From NCBI GenBank assembly GCA_028869395.1, contig JAGWSE010000369.1:1-12178 (forward strand): DNA of 12,178 bases, in the 5' to 3' direction. The translations under genes and the position numbers were made by a program. Position 1 is the first letter of the stretch. The number at the start of each line of letters is the position of its first letter. This document shows positions 7,003 through 12,178 of the stretch, piece by piece. The notes beneath the pieces are model-generated. The model was not told the origin of the DNA and ran no database searches. It saw only the letters and a program-made list of their open reading frames with translations. The DNA comes from Alphaproteobacteria bacterium (GTDB lineage Bacteria; Pseudomonadota; Alphaproteobacteria; Caulobacterales; Caulobacteraceae).

Positions 7003-7883
7003 CACTGCGCCGTCGCCAGCGTCCCTGCCCCGAGCGTCACGCCGGGCGGCGGGCTGGAGTCCTCCGGCACGAAGAAGTCCGGCATCAGGGGCTGGCTGGG
7101 ATCGACGCGGTACTGGTCGAAGTCGCGCACGCCCTCCGCGTAGAGGAAGCTGTCGTCGATCAGGAACTGGCCGCTGAACTCGCGCGCGGGCTTGTTGAAG
7201 ACGGCGTAGGCCGCATCGGCCATGATCTCCGGCTTGCGGCACTGGCGCATGCCCTCGTCGCCCGCCAGCGCGAACTGGATGGCGGCGGTGGCGATCCCGG
7301 TCCGCGGCCAGAGCGCGTTGAAGGCGACCCCGTCGGCCCTGAACTCCGCGCTCATGCCCAGCACGCACATGCTCATGCCGAACTTGGCCATGGTGTAGGC
7401 CGTGTGCCCGGCGAACCAGCGGGGGTTCATGTCGAGCGGCGGCGAGATCATCAGCACGTGCGGGTTGGCCGCCTTCTTCAGGTGCGGCAGGCAGATCTTC
7501 GAGGTGAGATAGCTGCCGCGCGCATTGACCCCGTTCATCAGGTCGTAGCGCTTCATCTCGGTCGCGAGCGTGCCCGTGAGCTGGATCGCCGAGGCGTTGT
7601 TCACGCAGATGTCGATGCCGCCGAACTTGGCGACCGCCGCCTCCACGCCCGCCGTCACAGAGGCCTCGTCGCGCACGTCGACCACCACCGGCAGCGCCTG
7701 GCCGCCCGCCTTCTCGATCTCCTCGGCGGCCGTGTAGATGGTGCCGGGCAGGTGCTTGTGCGGCTCGGCGGTCTTGGCCGCGACCACCACATTGGCGCCG
7801 TCGCGCGCCGCCCGGAGCGCCATCGCCAGGCCGATCCCCCGGCTCGCGCCGGTGATGAAGAGGGTCTTTCCGGAAAGGCTCAT
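7002..7883 (-). CDS. SDR family oxidoreductase, HSDL2-like
   Basis: This encodes 293 aa. It is an SDR with cofactor loop TGASRGIG (11-18), NNAS (95-98), Ser147 in the unusual ISPPL motif, and Tyr163/Lys167 in YTMAK. The blocks KTAEPHKHLPGTIYTAAEEI (37-56), VDVRDE, NNASAI, ISPPLDMNPRWF and NALWPRTGIATAA closely follow the dehydrogenase part of hydroxysteroid dehydrogenase-like protein 2 of animals; the SCP2 lipid-carrier domain is absent. The substrate is unproven, with fatty-acyl or lipid compounds likely. The start at 7883 is favoured over a TTG at 7904 because GAAGGAG lies 7 bp upstream. It begins 17 bp after the MBL stop and ends in a TGATG overlap with the GNAT gene. Confidence 0.9.
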   Translation of the reverse strand: MSLSGKTLFITGASRGIGLAMALRAARDGANVVVAAKTAEPHKHLPGTIYTAAEEIEKAGGQALPVVVDVRDEASVTAGVEAAVAKFGGIDICVNNASAIQLTGTLATEMKRYDLMNGVNARGSYLTSKICLPHLKKAANPHVLMISPPLDMNPRWFAGHTAYTMAKFGMSMCVLGMSAEFRADGVAFNALWPRTGIATAAIQFALAGDEGMRQCRKPEIMADAAYAVFNKPAREFSGQFLIDDSFLYAEGVRDFDQYRVDPSQPLMPDFFVPEDSSPPPGVTLGAGTLATAQ

Positions 7884-7900
7884 AGTTCGGCTCCTTCGGT

Positions 7901-8989
7901 TCAAGCCACCGCCCGGTACCAGTCGACGCCGTCCTCGTCGCGCTGCCGGATCGCCTGTCCGCGCGCCATCAGGCAGTTGAGGTGCGCCAGGCTCTCGCCG
8001 GTGGCCATGGAGATGTTGTTGCCGTCGATCCTGCGGCGGAAGAGGACGTGGAAGACGTCCACCGCCCGCTTCGGCTCGGCGATCTCGGCCTTCAGGTAGT
8101 CCAGCCGGCGCTCGTGGCCGCCGATCAGGGCGTCGATCCGCGCATGCAGGCCATGGAACGGCTCGTTGTGGGCGGGCAGCACCAGCACGTCGTCGGGCAC
8201 GATGGTCTTGATGCGGGCGAGGGAGGTCAGCCAGTCGTCCAGCGGATCGGCCGCGGGCTCGGTCGGGAAGACCGAGACGTTGGAGGTGATCTTCGGCAGC
8301 ACCTGGTCACCCGAGATCATCAGCTTGAGTTCCGGACACCACAGGCAGACGTGCTCCGGGGTGTGGCCCGAGCCCACCACCACCTTCCACAGGTGGTCGC
8401 CGATCCTGACCTCGTCGCCGTCGCGCATGCGCTGGAAGCTGTCGGGCAGGGCGTGCAGGGCCCGGCCGAAGCCGCCGAAGCGGGCGCGGTAGGTCTCCAG
8501 CGCCTCGGCGTCCCAGCCGGCGGCCTTGTAGAACTCCAGCGCGTCCGGCGGCGCCTCGCGCCCGGTGTCGGCCGCCAGCGAACGGCACATCAGGAACTCC
8601 AGCCGGCTGATCCATAGCCGGCACTGGAACTTGCGGGTGATCCAGCCCGCCATGCCGATGTGGTCCGGGTGCATGTGGGTGATCAGCACGCGGGTGACCC
8701 GCCGGCCCTCCAGCGCGCCCGCGAACGCGGTGCGCCAGGCCTCGCGGCTCGCCTCGCTGTTCAGCCCGGTGTCGACGATCGCCCAGCCGCCGTCCTCGGC
8801 GATGGCCCAGACGTTGATGAAGGCGAGCGAGCCGCCGAGCGGCATGCGGATCCACTTCACGCCGGGGGCGACCTCGATCCCCTCGCCGATCTTCGGCCCC
8901 TCGGCGAAGGGGTAGCTGAGCCGCTTCCGCTCCTGGGCGTCCTGAGCTTCCTCGAATCCGTCGGGCGTGGCGATCGCGGGCCTGTTCAT
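7901..8989 (-). CDS. MBL-fold metallo-hydrolase
   Basis: This encodes 362 aa. It has the dinuclear metal site of the metallo-beta-lactamase superfamily: HMHPDH (105-110, metal ligands H105, H107, D109, H110), H209 in GSGHTPEH, D228 in SGDQVLP and H274 in PAHNEPFHG. After the hydrolase domain a C-terminal helical region of about 85 residues, including LDYLKAEIAEPKRAVDVFHVLFRRR, resembles the extra domain of LACTB2/glyoxalase-II-like hydrolases. It probably hydrolyses a thioester, ester or lactone; the substrate is unknown. No signal peptide is seen. The ATG at 8989 is the first of the open frame at the conserved N terminus and has a weak RBS. trxC ends 49 bp upstream with no hairpin between them, and the HSDL2-like SDR follows after 17 bp. 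Confidence 0.9.
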   Translation of the reverse strand: MNRPAIATPDGFEEAQDAQERKRLSYPFAEGPKIGEGIEVAPGVKWIRMPLGGSLAFINVWAIAEDGGWAIVDTGLNSEASREAWRTAFAGALEGRRVTRVLITHMHPDHIGMAGWITRKFQCRLWISRLEFLMCRSLAADTGREAPPDALEFYKAAGWDAEALETYRARFGGFGRALHALPDSFQRMRDGDEVRIGDHLWKVVVGSGHTPEHVCLWCPELKLMISGDQVLPKITSNVSVFPTEPAADPLDDWLTSLARIKTIVPDDVLVLPAHNEPFHGLHARIDALIGGHERRLDYLKAEIAEPKRAVDVFHVLFRRRIDGNNISMATGESLAHLNCLMARGQAIRQRDEDGVDWYRAVA

Positions 8990-9038
8990 CCGACCATTCT
9001 GGACGGACGCCGCACGGTGAGCAAACCCCGATCGGAGG

Positions 9039-9485
9039 TCAGGCGCGCGCCACGGCGAAGCGGTCGACCCAGCCCTTCAGGAGGTTCGCGTCGGCCACGC
9101 CCGCCTGGTGGGCGGCGACCTTGCCGTCCTTGAAGGCGAACAGCGCCGGGATGCCCTGCACACCGAAGCGGGCGGCGAGGTCGGGGTTCTTGTCCACGTC
9201 CACCTTCACGAACCGCGCGCGGGGCTCCAGCGAGGCCGCCGCGCGGGCGAAGATCGGCGCCATCGCGCGGCACGGCCCGCACCAGGCGGCCCAGAAGTCG
9301 GCGATCAGCGGCAGATCGCTGCGCGCCAGGTGCTTGTCGAACCGCGCGCCATCCAGCGCCACGGGCTCGCCGGTGAACAGCGCCTTGTGGCAGCGCCCGC
9401 AGGCCGGATGGCCGGCGAGCTTGTCGCCCGGCACGCGGTTCACCGCGTCGCAATGCGGGCAGACGATGTGCAGGCCCTCGGCCAT
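9039..9485 (-). CDS. trxC: Thioredoxin TrxC (thioredoxin 2)
   Basis: This encodes 148 aa, the length of TrxC. The N-terminal zinc finger has Cys9/Cys12 (CPHC) and Cys29/Cys32 (CGRC). The thioredoxin domain follows with active site WCGPC (68-72) and the cis-proline loop GIPAL (111-115, Pro113). TrxC is a cytosolic disulfide reductase linked to oxidative stress, often under peroxide-responsive control; the zinc finger tunes its redox state. The ATG at 9485 is supported by GGAGGT 5 bp upstream. It is divergent from the Hsp20 gene across 153 bp and reads toward the MBL-SDR-GNAT run, so it may be the first gene of that operon. I recognise no OxyR-type or other operator in the divergent gap. Confidence 0.95.
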   Translation of the reverse strand: MAEGLHIVCPHCDAVNRVPGDKLAGHPACGRCHKALFTGEPVALDGARFDKHLARSDLPLIADFWAAWCGPCRAMAPIFARAAASLEPRARFVKVDVDKNPDLAARFGVQGIPALFAFKDGKVAAHQAGVADANLLKGWVDRFAVARA

Positions 9486-9638
9486 GGACCACCTCCGCTG
9501 CAGCAACCCATAGACCGCGGCAGGAGGTTCCGCCGCGCGGCAGATCAAATTTCCCGGCACCCGTGGGCCGGCGCGGCCCGTTGCGGTAGTCTCGCGCCGT
9601 CGGGGAAGGCGAACCACCATTCGATGGAGGACCTCCCA

Positions 9639-10217
9639 ATGGCCAATCGCGATCTCACGCCCCGCAGCCCGGGTTACGGAAGCCGCGGAACGGGGCTTTC
9701 GACCTACGGCGGGCGCGACCCCTTCGGTCTGTTCCGCCGGGAGATGGACCGGCTCTTCGAAGACTTCTTCACGCCCATGGAGACCCGCAGCTTCGCCGCC
9801 GGCGCCGCGGCCCCCATGGCCCTGGGCGGAAGCTGGCCATCGATCGAGCTGGAGGACCGGGACGACGCCTATGTCGTGCGCGCCGAGGCGCCGGGCGTCG
9901 ACCCGAAGGACATCGAGCTCAACCTGCGCGACAACGCCCTCGTCATCAGCGGTGAGAAGCGCTCCGAGCGCAACGAGGACCAGGAGGGGCGCCGCTATTC
10001 CGAGCGCAGCTTCGGCCGCTTCGAGCGGACGATCCCGCTGGAGAGCGAGGTGGACGCCGACAAGGTCGAGGCCACCTGCAGCAACGGCGTCTTGACGATC
10101 ACCCTGCCGAAGAACGCCCGCGCCAAGGACAGGTCGCGCCGCATCGAGATCAAGCCGGACGGCCGCGGCGCCGGCGACGGCGGGTCGACGACGCAACCGG
10201 GCTCGGGCGGCCTCTGA
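9639..10217 (+). CDS. Hsp20/alpha-crystallin family small heat-shock protein
   Basis: This encodes 192 aa, longer than typical Hsp20 (about 150). The N-terminal arm of about 65 residues contains DPFGLFRREMDRLFEDFF (27-44), usual for class A/B bacterial sHSPs. The alpha-crystallin domain runs from about 66 to 160 (SIELEDRDDAYVVRAEAPG through NGVLTITLPK at 149-158). An IEI motif (169-171), used to cap neighbouring subunits, is followed by an acidic/Gly/Ser tail. It is an ATP-independent holdase that binds unfolding proteins. The ATG at 9639 is preferred over an in-frame ATG at 9624 because GGAGG lies 8 bp upstream of the former. No RpoH-type CTTG-N17-CYTATNT promoter or thermometer structure was recognised upstream. 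A strong hairpin follows. Confidence 0.94.
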   Translation: MANRDLTPRSPGYGSRGTGLSTYGGRDPFGLFRREMDRLFEDFFTPMETRSFAAGAAAPMALGGSWPSIELEDRDDAYVVRAEAPGVDPKDIELNLRDNALVISGEKRSERNEDQEGRRYSERSFGRFERTIPLESEVDADKVEATCSNGVLTITLPKNARAKDRSRRIEIKPDGRGAGDGGSTTQPGSGGL

Positions 10218-10225
10218 GCCGCGGC

Positions 10226-10257
10226 CGGACGGGGACGCCTCAGGGCGTCCCCGTCCG
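10226..10257 (+). terminator. Hairpin terminator after the Hsp20 gene
   Basis: GGACGGGGACGCC (10227-10239) pairs perfectly with GGCGTCCCCGTCC (10244-10256) around a TCAG loop. The C-G pair at 10226/10257 makes 14 bp. It starts 9 bp after the Hsp20 stop. Such a long GC-rich stem directly after a gene is typical of an intrinsic or structure-driven terminator, although no T-run follows. Confidence 0.75.
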
Positions 10258-10326
10258 TGCGCCGCGCCCGATTGCGGCCTGCGCCCGAAGCGCGCAGCAT
10301 GGGCGCAGGGATTGGGGGGAAGGCGC

Positions 10327-11139
10327 ATGACCACCCTGGGAGCCTCGCAGAACCCTGCCGGGCGCCCGCTCAGCGAAACCCTGCGCCTCGTCCTCGGCTG
10401 GCGGATCTACGGCCTGGGCGTGATCCACATGGCGGTGGTCGCGCTGGTCATCGGCAGCTTCCTGCCCGGCGAGGCCGTGCCGGAAACCGTCCCGGGGCGC
10501 CCCGAACTCGCCTACGCGGCGGCCGGCTTCATGCTCCTCGCCGGCGTCGCGCTGCAATGGCGCAGGACGACGGCCTGGGCCGCCGCCGCCCTCGGCGCCT
10601 ACTTCGGCGTCGCCGTCGTCCTCGTCATGGACGCCCGGCTGGTCGTCGCCCATCCCACGCTCTATCTCGTGTACGAAAGCCTCGCCGAGCAGCTCGCCAT
10701 CGCCGCGGGCGGGCTGGTGGTCTACGCCGGCGTCGCCCGCATCGACGAAGGCCGTGCGGCGAGCCTCGCCCGCGCCGGGAGGATCGCCTTCGGCCTCTGC
10801 GCCATCGTGTTCGGCGGGGCCCACTTCGCCTACATGAACATGACCGCGCCGCTGGCGCCCAAGTGGCTGCCGCCCTCGCAGCTGTTCTGGGCCTATGCGA
10901 CCGGCGTCTTCCAGGTTCTCGCGGGCCTGGCGATGATCTCCGGCGTGCAGGCCCGGCTCGCCGCGATCCTGCTCACTCTCATGTACGCACTCTTCGCGCC
11001 GCTCGTGCACCTGCCGAGGGTGTTCGCCCATCCGGCCGACGCCGGGGCGTGGATCGAGAGCGCGACGAACCTGGCGCTCACCGGCGTCGCCTGGGCCGTC
11101 GCGGATTCCCTGGCCAGGAGCCGAAGCGAGGCCGCCTGA
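10327..11139 (+). CDS. DoxX-like multi-pass membrane protein
   Basis: This encodes 270 aa, very hydrophobic, with about seven to eight membrane segments (roughly 25-46, 62-77, 82-102, 116-136, 150-168, 186-206, 208-226 and 243-262). The block HFAYMNMTAPLAPKWLPPSQLFWAYATGVFQVLAGLAM (166-203) is typical of DoxX/DoxX-like proteins. Those proteins are linked in some bacteria to quinone or thiol redox stress at the inner membrane; the exact role here is unknown. The ATG at 10327 has GGGGGAAGG just upstream, better than a TTG at 10312. The gene stands alone on the plus strand after the Hsp20 terminator and ends 6 bp from the stop of the convergent MarR gene. Regulation by that MarR is possible but no shared operator is seen. 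Confidence 0.82.
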   Translation: MTTLGASQNPAGRPLSETLRLVLGWRIYGLGVIHMAVVALVIGSFLPGEAVPETVPGRPELAYAAAGFMLLAGVALQWRRTTAWAAAALGAYFGVAVVLVMDARLVVAHPTLYLVYESLAEQLAIAAGGLVVYAGVARIDEGRAASLARAGRIAFGLCAIVFGGAHFAYMNMTAPLAPKWLPPSQLFWAYATGVFQVLAGLAMISGVQARLAAILLTLMYALFAPLVHLPRVFAHPADAGAWIESATNLALTGVAWAVADSLARSRSEAA

Positions 11140-11145
11140 CGGCCC

Positions 11146-11631
11146 CTACTCCGCCGCGATCCCGCCGGCGTCGGCGCAGAGCCGTTCGGTCTCGTCCTCC
11201 ATCCAGGCGCGCAGCGCCTTGAGGAACGGCAGCGCCTCGCGGAACTCCTTCTGCGTGAAGCTCTCGCGAAGGCTGCCCATGCGCGGCTTGATGCCCGCCA
11301 TGGCGCGCACATAGGCCTGCCGGCCCGCCGCGGTCATGGCCACGCGCTTCTTGCGCTTGTCGGCGGGGTCGGGCTCGACCACGGCGAGCCCGGTGGCCTC
11401 GAGCCGGTCGAGGGTGTTGGTGATCGCGCCGGGCGTCATCTGCAGGGCGGCCGCCAGCTGGCCCGGCGTCTGGCCCTCGCCGCGCCGAGCCAGGAGGTTC
11501 ATCACCTCGAACTGCGGATAGGTCATGCCCACCGGCAGCGAGCGCGTCACGATGGTGCGCACGCCGCACTCGATCAGGGCGATCTCGTCGAACACCTGGA
11601 CTTCGGGATGCTCTTCCACCACGGGCGGCAT
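11146..11631 (-). CDS. MarR-family transcriptional regulator
   Basis: This encodes 161 aa, typical for MarR. The winged helix-turn-helix is QTPGQLAAALQMTPGAITNTLDRLEATGLAVVE (54-86), and the wing is DPADKRKKRVAMTAAGR (88-104). Helical dimerisation regions flank it. MarR proteins are dimers that bind palindromic operators and release them on binding a ligand or on oxidation; two of the few cysteines, Cys22 and Cys152, could be redox sensitive, which is only a guess. The ATG at 11631 is chosen over a TTG at 11667 because AGGAG (11643-11639) lies 7 bp upstream. The TTG start would also fall at the predicted transcription start. It lies 80 bp behind rnhA and is convergent with the DoxX-like gene. 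Confidence 0.93.
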   Translation of the reverse strand: MPPVVEEHPEVQVFDEIALIECGVRTIVTRSLPVGMTYPQFEVMNLLARRGEGQTPGQLAAALQMTPGAITNTLDRLEATGLAVVEPDPADKRKKRVAMTAAGRQAYVRAMAGIKPRMGSLRESFTQKEFREALPFLKALRAWMEDETERLCADAGGIAAE

Positions 11632-11643
11632 GGCCACGCTCCT

Positions 11644-11665
11644 GTTCAACACTTCACGCTTGAAC
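11644..11665. promoter_or_regulatory. Second inverted repeat (possible operator) at the MarR transcription start
   Basis: GTTCAA (11644-11649) and TTGAAC (11660-11665) repeat the arms of the upstream palindrome, here 10 bp apart. The repeat begins next to the predicted transcription start and ends next to the ribosome-binding site. It could be a second, weaker MarR site or two half-sites. The wider spacing makes it less certain than the 14-bp palindrome. Confidence 0.45.
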
Positions 11666-11672
11666 AAGCCAG

Positions 11673-11701
11673 GCTATAGCTGATCCCCGAACACGGTTCA
11701 A
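11673..11701 (-). promoter_or_regulatory. Sigma70-type promoter of the MarR gene
   Basis: On the minus strand TTGAAC (11701-11696) and TATAGC (11678-11673) are separated by exactly 17 bp. The predicted start of transcription is near 11666, giving a leader of about 35 nt that contains the AGGAG ribosome-binding site. The -35 hexamer is one half of the perfect palindrome at 11696-11709, so a bound repressor would block RNA polymerase. Confidence 0.7.
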
Positions 11702-11709
11702 CGTTGAAC
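11696..11709. promoter_or_regulatory. Palindromic operator overlapping the MarR -35 box
   Basis: GTTCAACGTTGAAC is a perfect 14-bp palindrome lying 2 bp past the rnhA stop. The size and dyad fit MarR-type binding sites. One arm doubles as the -35 hexamer of the MarR promoter. It is most simply read as the site of autorepression; binding itself is inferred. Confidence 0.65.
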
Positions 11710-11711
11710 GA

Positions 11712-12158
11712 TCAAGCGGCGTCGAGCACGTCCCTGATCCCCCGGCGCGCGAGTTCGTCGGCGCGTTCGTTGAGCTCGTGGCCCGCATGGCCCTTGACCC
11801 AGCGCCACTGTACGTCGTGACGCGACCGGGCTTCGTCAAGGCGCCGCCACAGATCTTCGTTCTTCACCGGCTTCTTGTCCGCGGTCTTCCAGCCGCGCGC
11901 CTTCCAGCCGTGGATCCACTCGTGGATGCCCTGCTGGACGTACTTGCTGTCGGTGTGGACCTCCACCTGGCAAGGCCGCTTCAGCGCTTCCAGCGCCCGG
12001 ATGGCGGCCATCAGCTCCATGCGGTTGTTGGTGGTGGCAAGCTCGCCCCCCCACAGCTCCTTGCGGTGCTCGCCGGAGAGCATCACCGCGCCCCAGCCGC
12101 CCGGCCCCGGATTCCCGGAGCAGGCGCCGTCGGTGTAGATCACCACCTTCGGCGTCAT
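11712..12158 (-). CDS. rnhA: Ribonuclease HI
   Basis: This encodes 148 aa, with residue numbering matching the E. coli enzyme. The catalytic acids Asp10 (IYTDGACSGNPGPGGWG), Glu48 (TTNNRMEL), Asp70 (HTDSKYV) and Asp134 (NERADELA) are all present, with His124 in the flexible loop KGHAGH. The basic handle WIHGWKARGWKTADKKPVKNEDLW (81-104) is intact. The enzyme cuts RNA in RNA-DNA hybrids, removing primers and R-loops in the cytosol. Its ATG is followed by A, so it overlaps a possible upstream stop as ATGA, suggesting coupling to an upstream gene. The MarR promoter lies directly after its stop; no terminator hairpin separates the two. Confidence 0.97.
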   Translation of the reverse strand: MTPKVVIYTDGACSGNPGPGGWGAVMLSGEHRKELWGGELATTNNRMELMAAIRALEALKRPCQVEVHTDSKYVQQGIHEWIHGWKARGWKTADKKPVKNEDLWRRLDEARSRHDVQWRWVKGHAGHELNERADELARRGIRDVLDAA

Positions 12159-12178
12159 GCCGCCGACCCGAACAGGAC
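12155..12178 (-). CDS. Possible 3' end of an upstream gene overlapping rnhA
   Basis: The frame ending TGA at 12157-12155 is open to the window edge and reads VLFGSAA then stop. It overlaps the rnhA start as ATGA, the same coupled junction used elsewhere in this window. In many alphaproteobacteria rnhA follows thrB (homoserine kinase), but seven residues cannot confirm that and do not look especially like a ThrB C terminus. Confidence 0.25.
   Translation of the reverse strand, partial: VLFGSAA

Noticed and set aside
6921..8099. A 392-codon plus-strand frame opposite the SDR and MBL genes
   Set aside because: It is antisense to genes with clear catalytic motifs, and the translation is His/Arg/Ala-rich without a recognisable domain.
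9565..9579. GGGCC-GGCGC-GGCCC dyad upstream of hsp20 as an operator or RNA thermometer
   Set aside because: Only 5 bp per arm, pure G/C in a GC-rich background, and not near the hsp20 ribosome-binding site.
11632..11667. N-terminal extension of MarR from a TTG start (MFKREVLNRSVA)
   Set aside because: The TTG lies at the predicted transcription start and the codons cover the second inverted repeat; AGGAG 7 bp before the ATG at 11631 decides for the shorter form.

Overview
The window is about 12.2 kb of very GC-rich, densely coding bacterial chromosome. The strong G/C bias at third codon positions, the ATGA and TGATG gene junctions, and the gene content suggest an alphaproteobacterium, probably Caulobacterales (Caulobacter or Phenylobacterium-like). 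That content includes DUF1285 joined to a possible NUDIX start, a signal-less DUF1343/NamZ protein beside a DOMON-like protein, an HSDL2-like SDR and a DoxX-like membrane protein. The taxonomic call is inference. I see no mobile element, phage gene, tRNA, rRNA or CRISPR array, so this looks like core or soft-core chromosome.

Layout. (1) Positions 1-1203, minus strand: a YhbS-like GNAT acetyltransferase, a DUF1285 protein, and the first 23 codons of a gene overlapping it by ATGA (possibly a NUDIX CoA pyrophosphatase). (2) 1422-3651, plus strand: an MFS exporter of the EntS/MFS_3 type, then an SDR closely resembling the dehydrogenase unit of peroxisomal MFE-2, ending near a strong hairpin. (3) 3714-5459, plus strand: a small DOMON-like (CBM9-like) protein joined stop-to-start to a NamZ/DUF1343 exo-muramidase homologue, with no visible signal peptide on either. 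A hairpin separates this pair from the convergent operon. (4) 9485-5511, minus strand: trxC, an MBL-fold hydrolase, an HSDL2-like SDR and three different GNAT acetyltransferases in a row. The last four are linked by 1-4 bp stop/start overlaps. (5) 9639-10217, plus strand: an Hsp20 chaperone divergent from trxC, followed by a 13-14 bp terminator-like hairpin. (6) 10327-11139, plus strand: a DoxX-like membrane protein. (7) 12158-11146, minus strand: rnhA with all catalytic residues, then a MarR-family regulator. The MarR gene has a readable promoter whose -35 box lies inside a perfect 14-bp palindrome, with a second copy of the half-sites at the predicted transcription start.

How the genes may work together. 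The clearest regulatory logic is MarR autorepression. The most interesting functional pairing is the presumably cytosolic NamZ plus DOMON-like protein, which could be a muropeptide or amino-sugar recycling module. The trxC-MBL-SDR-GNAT operon looks like a stress or detoxification and acyl-metabolism cluster, but its substrate cannot be read from sequence.
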